Source: Streptomyces sp. NBC_00820
Lineage (GTDB): Bacteria > Actinomycetota > Actinomycetes > Streptomycetales > Streptomycetaceae
Assembly (NCBI RefSeq): GCF_036347055.1
Contig: NZ_CP108882.1
Span: forward strand, 1,736,001-1,800,000
Direction: 5' to 3'
DNA length: 64,000 bases
In this document: piece after piece, positions 1-8,010 of the stretch
Numbering within the stretch: position 1 is the stretch's first letter
Layout of the letters: every line of letters starts with the position of its first letter
Notes under the pieces: generated by a model
What the model saw: the letters and a program-made list of their open reading frames with translations, nothing else
Told to the model about the DNA's origin: nothing
Database searches by the model: none
Made by a program: the position numbers and the translations under genes

Positions 1-434
1 CCGAGGCCGAGGAGGGTCTGGGAACCGGCGTAGAGCATGTTCCGCAGCACCTCGGTGGTCATCACGACCACCGGGGCGTCGGCGTTCACACTGTTGTCGC
101 CGGTGAGGAGGCCGACCTTGTCGGCGCCGTAGCGGCGGCACAGGTCGGCGTACTTCTGGTTCGACAGCGCCTTGATGGGTGTCGTGTAGAAGCACTTCTT
201 GCCCTGTTCCAGGGCCAGGTGGACGGCGAACTCGCCCACGATCGTCTTGCCGGAACCGGTGGGGGCGGCCACCAGCACGCCCTTCCCGCCCTCGAGTGCC
301 TTACAGGCTTCGACCTGGAAGTCGTCGAGGCCGAAGTCGTACATCTCGCGGAAGGGCGCGAGCGCCGTGGCCTGCTCGGCTGCCCGCGCACGGGACGCCG
401 CGTACCGCTCGGCCGGTGAGAGGTCCTCTGTCAT
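1..434 (-). CDS. DEAD/DEAH-box (Ski2/HelY-like) RNA helicase, partial
   Basis: N-terminal 144 codons of a superfamily 2 helicase; the rest lies beyond the left edge. The start is ATG at 434 (MTEDLSPAERYAA). The Walker A motif APTGSGKT (about residue 60) follows a Q-motif-like DDFQVEA. Motif Ia-like TTPIKALSNQKY and the LLTGDNSVNADAPVVVMTTEVLRNML stretch (split by motif Ib/Ic) are typical of Ski2/Mtr4-type helicases such as mycobacterial HelY. It lies downstream of tatC on the same strand, separated by 157 bases with a strong hairpin, so it may have its own promoter or depend on read-through. Family assignment is firm; the RNA substrate is inferred from the family. Confidence 0.85.
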   Translation of the reverse strand, partial: MTEDLSPAERYAASRARAAEQATALAPFREMYDFGLDDFQVEACKALEGGKGVLVAAPTGSGKTIVGEFAVHLALEQGKKCFYTTPIKALSNQKYADLCRRYGADKVGLLTGDNSVNADAPVVVMTTEVLRNMLYAGSQTLLGL

Positions 435-510
435 CGTGCTTTCGAGACTACCGGGCCTCGCCGACATCGGGACGATCATTATCGGGAAGTCGGCTGATCG
501 GGGAACACGG

Positions 511-539
511 ATGCCCCCTCCCGGGCGGGAGGGGGGCAT
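511..539 (-). terminator. Hairpin terminator downstream of tatC
   Basis: Inverted repeat with a 12-base left arm (ATGCCCCCTCCC) and its complement on the right carrying one extra G, separated by a 4-base GGGC loop. It sits between the tatC stop (591) and the helicase start (434). There is no T-run, as is common for Streptomyces terminators. Confidence 0.6.
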
Positions 540-590
540 CGTGCGCTTTCGGGTGGACCGCGTGCCGACCGGGTGAACGGTCAGGCCGGG

Positions 591-1538
591 TCAGGTCACG
601 TCGTCGAAGTCGTCGACCCGGTCCCCGCTCGCCTGCCCGGGCAGGGCCCGGCTCGCCGAGACGGGCTCGACAGCCCCGACGCCCTCGGGAGTGAGGTCAA
701 GCTCGGAGGCCTCGTCGTCGTCCAGGGCCGCGTCGTCGCGGCGGCGCCGGCGCTTGTCGTTCAGCAGCGAGAAGGCGACCGCGCCGAAGTACAGCACCCA
801 GATCGGTCCGGCGAGCGCCAGCATGGACAGCGGGTCCGTGCTCGGCGTGGCGACGGCCGCGAAGACCGTGATGCCGAGGATCATGCCGCGCCACCAGCCG
901 AGCATCCGCCTGCCGGTCAGCACCCCGGTGAGATTGAGCATGACCAGGAGCAGGGGCAGCTCGAAGGAGAGGCCGAAGACGATCACCATGCGGGTGACCA
1001 GCTGGAGCAGGTCGTCGAGCGGCAGCAGGTTCTTGATGTCGCCGTTCGGCGTGAAGTCGATCAGCACCTTCGCGGTGGTGGGCAGCACCTTGTACGCGAA
1101 GAAGGCACCGGCGAAGAACAGCGGAGCGCCCGTGAAGACGAAGGCGTAGGCGTACTTCTTCTCGTGCCGGTGCAGACCGGGCGCGACGAAGGCCCACAGC
1201 TGGTACAGCCAGATCGGCGACGCGATCACGACGCCCGCCATCAGCGAGACCTGGAGAGCCAGCGTGAACGGGGCGAGGAGACCATTGATCGTGATCTCCG
1301 CGCACTGCTTCTGGTTCGATGACTTCGCCAGCTGCGCGAAGGTCTGCTGGCAACCGACCGAGTCGAGGATCGGCTTGGTCAGGAAGTTGATGATGTCGTT
1401 GTAGAAGAAGGCGGCGACGACCGTCACGACGACGATCGCCAGCATGGCCTTCGCGAGCCGGTTGCGGAGCTCACGAAGGTGATCCGCGAGGGGCATCCGC
1501 CCCTCGGGATCTCTCTCCTGGCGGGCAGGCTTCGGCAA
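591..1538 (-). CDS. tatC: Sec-independent protein translocase TatC
   Basis: Multispanning core receptor of the twin-arginine translocase, which binds RR signal peptides of folded exported proteins. 315 codons from a TTG start at 1538, with GAGGA six bases upstream. The N-terminal MPLADHLRELRNRL region and FLTKPIL motif are the classical TatC signature, followed by six hydrophobic segments (e.g. AMLAIVVVTVVAAFF, VIVFGLSFELPLLLVML). The C-terminal 70 residues are a charged cytoplasmic tail with RRRRR and DDDEASELDL, longer than in E. coli TatC and typical of actinomycetes. tatA lies immediately upstream (48 bases), so the two are likely cotranscribed; no tatB is present here. A predicted Tat substrate is encoded at 59.3-60.2 kb. 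Confidence 0.95.
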   Translation of the reverse strand: MPKPARQERDPEGRMPLADHLRELRNRLAKAMLAIVVVTVVAAFFYNDIINFLTKPILDSVGCQQTFAQLAKSSNQKQCAEITINGLLAPFTLALQVSLMAGVVIASPIWLYQLWAFVAPGLHRHEKKYAYAFVFTGAPLFFAGAFFAYKVLPTTAKVLIDFTPNGDIKNLLPLDDLLQLVTRMVIVFGLSFELPLLLVMLNLTGVLTGRRMLGWWRGMILGITVFAAVATPSTDPLSMLALAGPIWVLYFGAVAFSLLNDKRRRRRDDAALDDDEASELDLTPEGVGAVEPVSASRALPGQASGDRVDDFDDVT

Positions 1539-1585
1539 CCCACGTCCTCATCTCATGCGGCAGGCCGGGTCTTCCCGGCCCTGCG

Positions 1586-1864
1586 TCAGCGCTGGGTGGT
1601 GTCCGTCGGCTCGTTGACCGGCCGCGAGCTGGTCACGTCGCCGGGGGCCGCCTGGATGGTGCGCTGGGCCCCGGGCTGCTCGTTGGAGCTGGGGGGCTGG
1701 GCGGAGGAATTGCCCTCTTCCTTCATCGCCTTGGCCTCGCTCTTGAGGATGCGCGCGGACTTGCCGAGCGAGCGGGCCATGTCCGGAAGCTTCTTCGCGC
1801 CGAACAGCAGGATGATGACGACGAGGATGAGAATGATCTCGGGGGCTCCGAGCCTTCCGAACAT
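1586..1864 (-). CDS. tatA: Twin-arginine translocase subunit TatA
   Basis: Small pore-forming Tat component of 92 residues. The N-terminal membrane helix (about residues 7-22, [15 protein letters not shown]) is followed by the hinge and amphipathic helix [26 protein letters not shown] with its conserved FGAKKLPD element (given in two parts: FG and AKKLPD). The remaining 40 residues are a polar, Pro/Ser/Gln-rich tail. The start ATG at 1864 is unambiguous because the [10 protein letters not shown]-terminus is canonical. It lies directly upstream of tatC on the same strand. Confidence 0.95.
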   Translation of the reverse strand: MFGRLGAPEIILILVVIILLFGAKKLPDMARSLGKSARILKSEAKAMKEEGNSSAQPPSSNEQPGAQRTIQAAPGDVTSSRPVNEPTDTTQR

Positions 1865-2119
1865 AAGTCTTTACCTTCTCACCGAAGCGGCTGGGGTGGG
1901 GTGCTGTCCGACCAGTCGGAATGAGGTCCGCCGGTCTTGGTGACTGCGATCGTAACGCTCAGGGGTAAACGTGAGGCAATCCCCTTGCCTACTCCCGGTC
2001 TGGCACGGGCCGCATTCTCCGCGCCGACCAGCAGCGTACCTGGCCAGGCAGGCAGCATGACAGGGCGAAGTGACGCAAACCGCTTGCATCACGAACCCGC
2101 AGCGGCCGCACCCCCTCGG

Positions 2120-2314
2120 TCACAACGTGTCCACGGCCCGAGCCGCGCTCACCGCCGCCCGCTCCAGATCCTCGGCCGCCCTGTTGATACGGCTCGCGGA
2201 GTCCGCGACCTGCTGCCCCAGGCGCCGCGCCTCCAGGAACACCCGGACGGCGAGCACCCCCAGGACGGCGAGACCCAGAAAACCCACAGCTACCGCGAAC
2301 ATCGGCCAGAACAT
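2120..2314 (-). CDS. Small single-span membrane protein
   Basis: 64-residue protein: an N-terminal hydrophobic helix (about residues 2-25, FWPMFAVAVGFLGLAVLGVL) followed by a charged, Ala-rich helix (EARRLGQQVADSASRINRAAEDLERAA) with coiled-coil character. No enzymatic motif is visible. It sits between the pafB-pafC-zinc-ribbon group and tatA, all on the minus strand; the hairpin element at 2337-2499 separates it from the upstream gene, so its promoter may now lie in or beyond that element. Its ribosome site is weak (AGG about 9 bases before ATG). Function unknown. Confidence 0.6.
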   Translation of the reverse strand: MFWPMFAVAVGFLGLAVLGVLAVRVFLEARRLGQQVADSASRINRAAEDLERAAVSAARAVDTL

Positions 2315-2336
2315 GACGCCGAGCCTAGACGGTCCC

Positions 2337-2499
2337 AGGGGGTGTCGTTTGGATCAGCTCGGGTCCGCGGCGTCCGGTCGGCACCTCGCCGCGTTGTCGG
2401 ATCAGCCGAGTACGTCCAGTACGCGGCAGATCCTCCGCCTTGCGAGGCACCGCACCGGACGCCGCGGCCTGATCCGACCTGATCCGAACGACACCCCCT
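2337..2499 (-). mobile_element. MITE-like palindromic element, copy 1
   Basis: 163-bp non-coding element with 21-bp terminal inverted repeats beginning GGGGGTGTCGTTTGGATCAG after a leading A, one mismatch between the ends. The whole element is an imperfect palindrome (arms of about 70 bases), so its transcript would fold into one long hairpin. Its reverse complement is nearly identical to copy 2 at 10406-10569: two substitutions, a short variable patch near the right end and one base of length difference. The flanks read CCAG (left) and CTAG (right), consistent with a CTAG or TA target duplication with one mutated base. The right end supplies the TAG stop of the gene at 2498-2818. No ORF of its own. 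Confidence 0.85.
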
Positions 2500-2818
2500 A
2501 GACCGTGGAGTGCAGCCGCAGGGTCCGGACACCGCCGCCGGTGAGCAGCTCGACCATGCGTTCCCCCGCGGGCTTGCGCACCGCGATCCCGCACGCGGGG
2601 CAGGTGAACGAGTAGAACGTCGTCCGGCTGCTGGCGCCGATGGCAAGCCGCAGCGCGCTCGCGGCGAGTTCGAAACGGCCCCGGCAGTCCGGGCAGCCCG
2701 CCCTGAACATCACGGGGACCACTCTCCGCATCCCCGCGAAGGCGGCCGCCACCGTCATCTCCCGCATCCCGGACACCGACGAACCGCTCCTCGCACCGGA
2801 CACCGGACTCTCGTTCAA
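2498..2818 (-). CDS. Zinc-ribbon protein translationally coupled to pafC
   Basis: 106-residue protein with two CxxC knuckles: CPDC (about residue 42) and CPAC (about residue 74), spaced like a single zinc ribbon. The C-terminal half (GERMVELLTGGGVRTLRL) has no recognised catalytic motif. The ATG at 2818 overlaps the pafC TGA as ATGA, the main argument for this start; internal Met codons (residues 18 and 37) would give shorter products. The stop TAG is embedded in the end of the hairpin element; before insertion the same TAG would have been used, so the protein is intact. Coupling suggests a role with the PafBC regulators, but no function is known to me. Confidence 0.65.
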   Translation of the reverse strand: MNESPVSGARSGSSVSGMREMTVAAAFAGMRRVVPVMFRAGCPDCRGRFELAASALRLAIGASSRTTFYSFTCPACGIAVRKPAGERMVELLTGGGVRTLRLHSTV

Positions 2819-3855
2819 AGCCCTCGCTCCCGCCTGTCGTACGGCCCTTGCGGCTCACCGTGCACCGCCGCGGTGTGGCTGTCGTAGGCGGCCAGCGCCT
2901 CGCGGGCCGCCTTACGGGCGCTGTCGGCCAGCTCGGGCGGCGAGACGATCCGGCCGTCGCCGCCCAGCCGCAGCGCCAGCCGGCGCAGGGACGCCGGATC
3001 GGGGGTGCGCAGAGTGATACGCAGCCCGCCGTCGGGAAGCTCATCGGCGCTGTCGTGGGGGTAGTACTCGGCCACCCACCGACCGCCCGGACCGACCTCG
3101 ATCACGACCTCCGGATCCTCGGCGGCCGGCTGAACCAGCGCCTCGGAGAGGTCGCGCAGCTCTATCTCGGGCGGCGCGGCCGGCTCGTCCAGGACCCTGA
3201 TCTCGGCGACCCGGTCGAGCCGGAAGGTGCGACGGGCCTCGGAGCGGCGGCACCAGGCCTCCACATAGGTGTGCCCGACGCTGACCAGCCGGATCGGGTC
3301 GATCTCCCGCTCGGTGACCTCGTCGCGGGCCGGGGAGTAGTAGCGGATCCACAGCCGGCGGCGCTCGGAGATGGCCCGGTCGACGTCGGCGAAGACCCCG
3401 CCCTCGGACTCGAAGGTCACCGACAGCCGGGAACTCGCGCCGGCCGCCTCGCCGGCCGCGGTCTCCACCTTCGCCGTCGCCCGCAGCAGGGCCTGGCGGT
3501 CGCTCTCCCGCAGACCGGGCAGCGTCGAGACCGCGCGGGCCGCCACCAGCAGCGCGGTCGCCTCGTCCGCGGCGAGCCGCAGCGGCTCGGCCGCCTCCTC
3601 GCCGAGCGCGGCCGGGTTGTGCCACCAGATGCGCTCGCCGTCGGTGTCGATGTCCAGCAGGTCACCGCCCCGGAAGCTGGTCCCGCACATGGGCAGCAGA
3701 TCGAGGTCGGCGACCAGCTCGTCCTCGGTGATCCCGAAGGCACGCGCGACGTCCGCGATCCGGGCGCCGGGGCGCTCTCGCAGATAGGTCACCAGGGAGA
3801 GCATCCGCCGGGTCTGGTCGATGGCGTTCACGGGCCTGACCGGTTTGCCTGCCAT
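2815..3855 (-). CDS. pafC: WYL-domain transcriptional regulator PafC
   Basis: 346-residue protein: N-terminal winged HTH (about residues 10-70, RRMLSLVTYLRERPGARIADVARAFG), central WYL domain (DRAISERRRLWIRYYSPARDE, VSVGHTYVEAWCRRSEARRTFRLDRV in pieces) and the WCX C-terminal extension. In mycobacteria PafB and PafC form a complex that activates the LexA/RecA-independent DNA-damage regulon. The start ATG at 3855 (MAGKPVRPV) is preceded by a GGGGGAGCGGAG stretch and lies 19 bases after the pafB stop. The pair is transcribed away from pafA and a hairpin at 4935-4965 isolates it from the FKBP genes, unlike the mycobacterial pafABC operon. Confidence 0.88.
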   Translation of the reverse strand: MAGKPVRPVNAIDQTRRMLSLVTYLRERPGARIADVARAFGITEDELVADLDLLPMCGTSFRGGDLLDIDTDGERIWWHNPAALGEEAAEPLRLAADEATALLVAARAVSTLPGLRESDRQALLRATAKVETAAGEAAGASSRLSVTFESEGGVFADVDRAISERRRLWIRYYSPARDEVTEREIDPIRLVSVGHTYVEAWCRRSEARRTFRLDRVAEIRVLDEPAAPPEIELRDLSEALVQPAAEDPEVVIEVGPGGRWVAEYYPHDSADELPDGGLRITLRTPDPASLRRLALRLGGDGRIVSPPELADSARKAAREALAAYDSHTAAVHGEPQGPYDRRERGL

Positions 3856-3874
3856 AGTCGTACTCCGCTCCCCC

Positions 3875-4852
3875 TCAGCCCTTGGCCACGGCACGCAGCC
3901 GGTCCACCACGTCCGCGCGCAGCTCCGCCGGCTCCAGCACCACCACGTCCGGGCCGAACTCCACCAGCCAGGCGTCCAGGCCGTGCCCGTACGGAATCTC
4001 CAACTCGTCCCAGCCGTTCCCGAGTTCCCGGACCTTGCCGGCCTTCGCCCGAAGGGGGTAACCGGCACCGGAACGCAAGCGGATCAGCGCCGACCGGTCG
4101 GCGATCTCGCCCGCCCAGCCGGCGACCGTCTCGCGCACGGTGACCACGTCCGGGACGGGCACGGTGAAGCCCGTACCGCGTGAGCGGACCCGGCCGGTGA
4201 TCCGCGAAAGCCGGAAGACGCGCTCGGCGCCCCGGTCCCGGTCCCAGCCGGCCAGGTACCAGTGGCCGCGCCAGCACTCCAGCGCCCACGGCTCGACGGT
4301 GCGGGTCTCGGGGCGGGCGGCGGAGGCCTTGCGGTAGTCGAAGACGACCGGACGGCGATCGCGGCAGGCCAGCATCAGCGGCTCGAACGCGGCCTCGTGC
4401 ACCGGGATGCGCGGCTCCAGCGCGCCGTGGGCCTCGTACGGGTCGACGTCCTCGGGCAGACCCGCGGCACGCAGCTTCTGCAGGGCGCCGCTGGCCGCAC
4501 CGGCCAGGCGCGCCTGCTGCCACACCTTGGCGGCCAGGCCCAGGGCGGCGGCCTCCTCGGCGTCCAGGGTGATCGCGGGCAGCCGGTTGCTGTCGCGGCG
4601 CGCGAGATAGCCGACCTCGCCGTCGAGGTTCTCCACGGTCTCGATGACCAGACCCAGCTCGCGCAGGTCGTCCTTGTCGCGCTCGAACATCCGGTTGAAG
4701 GAGTCGTCCGAGCCGGCCGCGCCCTTCTCCGGCCTGGTGCTCTCGACGTACGCCTCGATGGAATCGCGCAGCTCCCGCTTGCTGAGCGGCCGCCGTGTGC
4801 CGAGCAGACACAGCGCGAGGTTCATCAGCCGCTCAGCCTTGGCAATGGCCAT
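3875..4852 (-). CDS. pafB: WYL-domain transcriptional regulator PafB
   Basis: 325-residue paralogue of PafC: N-terminal winged HTH (AKAERLMNLALCLLGTRRPLSKRELRD), WYL domain around residues 140-210 (RRPVVFDYRKASA, ECWRGHWYLAGWDRDRGAERVFRLSR in pieces) and a C-terminal WCX domain. I chose ATG at 4852 (MAIAKAERL) with AAGGCGAAGGG upstream; the open frame continues upstream but that part is not conserved-looking. First gene of the likely pafB-pafC-zinc-ribbon operon. Expected to heterodimerise with PafC in DNA-damage control; whether it responds to the proteasome here is inference. Confidence 0.88.
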   Translation of the reverse strand: MAIAKAERLMNLALCLLGTRRPLSKRELRDSIEAYVESTRPEKGAAGSDDSFNRMFERDKDDLRELGLVIETVENLDGEVGYLARRDSNRLPAITLDAEEAAALGLAAKVWQQARLAGAASGALQKLRAAGLPEDVDPYEAHGALEPRIPVHEAAFEPLMLACRDRRPVVFDYRKASAARPETRTVEPWALECWRGHWYLAGWDRDRGAERVFRLSRITGRVRSRGTGFTVPVPDVVTVRETVAGWAGEIADRSALIRLRSGAGYPLRAKAGKVRELGNGWDELEIPYGHGLDAWLVEFGPDVVVLEPAELRADVVDRLRAVAKG

Positions 4853-4934
4853 CGACGCCCTTCGCCTTCCGTCCGTGCTTCCGACCGTCGACCGTACCCC
4901 TCCGGAGTGTCCGGACAAAAGTCGAAGCAAGGAA

Positions 4935-4965
4935 GGAGGGCCCGTGCGAACAGCACAGGCCCTCC
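4935..4965 (-). terminator. Terminator after the small FKBP gene
   Basis: Stem GGAGGGCC / GGCCCTCC with an inner GTGC / GCAC stem and GAACA loop, located between the FKBP stop (5014) and the pafB start (4852), both on the minus strand. Confidence 0.6.
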
Positions 4966-5013
4966 TCCGACCAGGTTCGATCAGCCCTGGCAGCGCTCCT
5001 CGACCGGGAACGG

Positions 5014-5394
5014 TCAGCGCTTGGTGACGCCCACCAGGTCACAGACGAAGATCAGCGTCTCGCCCGGGGCGATGGCACGACCCGCGCCACGGTCGCCGTA
5101 GGCGAGGTCCGCCGGGATGATCAGCTGGCGGCGGCCGCCGACCTTCATGCCCTGCACGCCCTGGTCCCAGCCCTTGATGACCTGGCTGACACCGAGCTGG
5201 AAGTCCAGCGGGGTACCCCGGTTCCAGGAGGCGTCGAACTCCTCGCCGCTGGAGAACGCGACACCCACGTAGTGGACCTTGACGAAGTCGCCGGCCTCGG
5301 CGACCGCGCCGTCACCCTCCCAGATGTCCTTGATCTCGAGGTCCGCCGGGGGCTCTCCGCCCGGGAAGTCGATCTCGGGCTTGTCGATGTTCAC
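5014..5394 (-). CDS. FKBP-type peptidyl-prolyl cis-trans isomerase (cytosolic)
   Basis: 126-residue single-domain FKBP without signal peptide. The fold hallmarks are visible: VKVHYVGVAFSSGEEFDASW (start of the domain), the VIKGWDQGVQGMKVGGRR element, the LAYGDRGAG loop and the APGETLIFVCDLVGV last strand. GTG start at 5394 with AGGAG ten bases upstream. It catalyses proline isomerisation in folding proteins. It follows the lipoprotein FKBP gene (97-base gap) and ends at a hairpin terminator. Two FKBPs lie between pafA and pafBC in this genome. Confidence 0.93.
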   Translation of the reverse strand: MNIDKPEIDFPGGEPPADLEIKDIWEGDGAVAEAGDFVKVHYVGVAFSSGEEFDASWNRGTPLDFQLGVSQVIKGWDQGVQGMKVGGRRQLIIPADLAYGDRGAGRAIAPGETLIFVCDLVGVTKR

Positions 5395-5491
5395 GTCAAA
5401 AGCTCCTGCTTGTGTACGACTCGAATCACGGACAGTCTTTCATCCCCGCCGGCCCGCCGCCCGAGGCGGGCCGCATCACCGCGGGAAAGCC

Positions 5492-6496
5492 CTACATCGC
5501 CGCGAGGATGTCCACCGTGAACACCAGCGTGGACCCCTTCTTGATGACATCGCCGCTCGGCGGGTTGTCGCCGTAGGCCAGGTCCGGCGGTACGACGACC
5601 AGGACGCGGCTGCCCACCTTCTTGCCCGTCACCCCCTGGGCCAGACCCTTCACGACCTGCTGCATCTGCTCGACCGAGAACTGGCTGAGCCGCCCCGAGC
5701 CGTAGGTCTGCTCGAACGTCTTGCCGCCGTCCCAGACGAGACCCTGGAACTGGCACAGGAGCGTCTGGTCCGCCTTGACCTCGGCGCCGTCGCCCTCCAG
5801 GACGTAGTTCGACACCAGCTGCTTCGGCGGGTCCGTCTTGGGGACGGTGACCTTGGGAGCGGCGCCGTCGGTGTTGGTGCCCACCGTCGGCAGGGCGGCG
5901 TCCGACTGCGGAACCGCCTTGCCCTTCGCGGAGCTCTTGGAGTTGAACGAGTCGATCACGTCGATGACGAACACCAGCGTGTCGGTGCCCTTGATCCCCG
6001 CCCGCGCGTTGCCCGACGTGCCGTAGCCCCACTGCGGCGGAACGGCCATCTCCACCCGGCTGCCGGTCTTCTTCCCCGTCAGGCCGTAGCGCCAGCCGTC
6101 GATGATGCTGCCCTGGGCCAGCTGCATCACCAGCGGCCGGTGCCGGTCGAAGGAGTTGTCGAAGACCTTCCCCGTGCTCCAGATCTGCCCCAGGTAGTTC
6201 GCCTGGATGAAGTCGTTCTCCGCGACGGCCCGCCCACCGCCCGCGATCACCGTCCGGACCGCGAGGTCCTTCGAGGGCTCCCCCGACCCCTTCGCCACCG
6301 TCGGCTTCTCACCGAACTTCGTCCCCGCCGTGATCGCCGGCAGCGGCCCGTCCACGATCTTCGGCGGCGGCGGGGCCGACGCCGAAGGCGACGCCGAGAC
6401 GCTGGCCTTGCTGGAGGGGGACTTGTCGTCGCCGCACGCGGAGAGCGTGACCAGACCTGCGGGTACGGCGGCTAGGAGCAGTGAGCGTCGGCGCAC
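5492..6496 (-). CDS. FKBP-type peptidyl-prolyl isomerase, lipoprotein with two domains
   Basis: 334 residues from a GTG at 6496 (MRRRSLLLAAVPAGLVTLSAC): a short signal peptide with lipobox LSAC, so probably anchored outside the membrane. A Ser/Pro-rich linker precedes two FKBP domains. The first (about residues 75-195) has the QANYLGQIWSTGKVFDNSF and IDGWRYGLTGKKTGSRVEM elements; the second (about 225-334) has LLCQFQGLVWDGGKTFEQ, VVKGLAQGVTGKKVGSRVL and LAYGDNPPSGDV. Exported proline isomerase for folding at the cell surface. Upstream in-frame Met codons were rejected because they would bury the signal peptide. It lies 144 bases downstream of pafA beyond a terminator hairpin. Confidence 0.88.
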   Translation of the reverse strand: MRRRSLLLAAVPAGLVTLSACGDDKSPSSKASVSASPSASAPPPPKIVDGPLPAITAGTKFGEKPTVAKGSGEPSKDLAVRTVIAGGGRAVAENDFIQANYLGQIWSTGKVFDNSFDRHRPLVMQLAQGSIIDGWRYGLTGKKTGSRVEMAVPPQWGYGTSGNARAGIKGTDTLVFVIDVIDSFNSKSSAKGKAVPQSDAALPTVGTNTDGAAPKVTVPKTDPPKQLVSNYVLEGDGAEVKADQTLLCQFQGLVWDGGKTFEQTYGSGRLSQFSVEQMQQVVKGLAQGVTGKKVGSRVLVVVPPDLAYGDNPPSGDVIKKGSTLVFTVDILAAM

Positions 6497-6559
6497 GGAG
6501 ATGCCTCGTAATCGGTCGATCTTGTGGATTGGCGTGCGCGCAACTCTACGACGTGAACA

Positions 6560-6588
6560 GGGCGCCGTACGGGAAACGTACGGCGCCC
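6560..6588 (-). terminator. Terminator downstream of pafA
   Basis: Perfect 11-bp stem GGGCGCCGTAC / GTACGGCGCCC with a 7-base GGGAAAC loop, between the pafA stop (6640) and the FKBP lipoprotein start (6496). Confidence 0.65.
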
Positions 6589-6639
6589 GTGTGGCGTTCC
6601 GGTATTCCGCGCCCAGCCGCCCGGCGCGGAAACCCCCGG

Positions 6640-8001
6640 CTACATTCCGGCGATCAGCTTCTCCACCCGGTCGTCCACCGAACGGAACGGGTCCTTGCAC
6701 AACACCGTCCGCTGCGCCTGGTCGTTCAGCTTCAGATGGACCCAGTCCACGGTGAAGTCCCGGCGCTGCTCCTGCGCCCGCCGGATGAAGTCACCGCGCA
6801 ACCGCGCCCGAGTGGTCTGCGGCGGAACCGACTTGCCTTCGAAGATCTTCAAGTCATTGCAGATCCGCGCCGCTTGCCCCTTCCTCTCCAGCAGGTAGTA
6901 CAGGCCACGACGACGGTGGATGTCGTGGTAGGCGAGGTCTATCTGAGCGACCCGCGGATGCGACATCGTCATGTTGTGCTTGGCCCGGTACCGCTCGATG
7001 AGCTTGTACTTCATCACCCAGTCGATCTCGGTACCGATCCGGTCCAGCTCCTCGGTCTCGATCGCGTCCAGCGTGCGGCCCCACAGCTCCAGCACCTGCG
7101 CGACCGTGCCCGTGCGGATACCCCGGCGGTCGCAGAAGTCCACGGCCTTGTCGAAGTACTCCCGCTGAACCTCGAGCGCCGAGGCCTCACGGCCACTGGC
7201 CAGACGCACCTTGCGCCGGCCCGTGATGTCGTGGCTGACCTCGCGGATCGCCCGGATCGGGTTCTCCAGGGTCAGGTCACGCATCACCGTGCCCGCCTCG
7301 ATCATGCGCAGCACCAGGTCGGTCGCGCCGACCTTGAGCAGCATCGTCGTCTCGGACATGTTCGAGTCGCCCACGATGACATGCAGCCGCCGGTACCGCT
7401 CGGCGTCCGCGTGCGGCTCGTCGCGCGTGTTGATGATGGGCCGCGAACGGGTCGTCGCCGAGGAGACGCCCTCCCAGATGTGCTCCGCGCGCTGACTGAC
7501 GCAGTAGACCGCGCCACGCGGGGTCTGGAGCACCTTGCCCGCACCGCACAGCAACTGCCTCGTCACCAGGAACGGGATCAGGATGTCCGCGAGCCGCGAG
7601 AACTCCCCGTGCCGTGCCACCAGATAGTTCTCGTGGCAGCCGTAGGAGTTGCCGGCGGAATCGGTGTTGTTCTTGAAGAGGTAGACGTCGCCCGCGATTC
7701 CCTCCTCGTGCAGGCGTCGTTCCGCGTCCACCAGAAGACCCTCGAGAATGCGCTCGCCGGCCTTGTCGTGGGTGACCAGCTCGGTCACGTTGTCACATTC
7801 GGGTGTCGCGTATTCCGGATGTGAGCCCACGTCGAGATAGAGCCGGGCGCCGTTTCGCAGAAAGACATTGCTGCTGCGGCCCCATGACACGACACGGCGG
7901 AAGAGGTACCGCGCCACCTCGTCAGGAGACAGGCGCCGCTGTCCCCTGAACGTGCACGTGACGCCGTACTCGTTCTCCAGCCCGAAAATGCGGCGGTCCA
8001 T
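6640..8001 (-). CDS. pafA: Pup--protein ligase PafA
   Basis: 453 residues. Glutamine-synthetase-like ligase that joins the C-terminal glutamate of Pup to substrate lysines with ATP. The nucleotide-binding GLENEYGV motif has Glu9, and the catalytic aspartate is Asp57 in [14 protein letters not shown]. The [18 protein letters not shown] and [13 protein letters not shown] blocks (each conserved with Dop) are present, as is the C-terminal PafA domain ending [16 protein letters not shown]. Start ATG at 8001 gives the canonical [14 protein letters not shown]-terminus. It is separated from prcA by the MFS and LacI genes, and followed by a terminator and two FKBP genes. Confidence 0.97.
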   Translation of the reverse strand: MDRRIFGLENEYGVTCTFRGQRRLSPDEVARYLFRRVVSWGRSSNVFLRNGARLYLDVGSHPEYATPECDNVTELVTHDKAGERILEGLLVDAERRLHEEGIAGDVYLFKNNTDSAGNSYGCHENYLVARHGEFSRLADILIPFLVTRQLLCGAGKVLQTPRGAVYCVSQRAEHIWEGVSSATTRSRPIINTRDEPHADAERYRRLHVIVGDSNMSETTMLLKVGATDLVLRMIEAGTVMRDLTLENPIRAIREVSHDITGRRKVRLASGREASALEVQREYFDKAVDFCDRRGIRTGTVAQVLELWGRTLDAIETEELDRIGTEIDWVMKYKLIERYRAKHNMTMSHPRVAQIDLAYHDIHRRRGLYYLLERKGQAARICNDLKIFEGKSVPPQTTRARLRGDFIRRAQEQRRDFTVDWVHLKLNDQAQRTVLCKDPFRSVDDRVEKLIAGM

Positions 8002-8010
8002 GACTGAACA

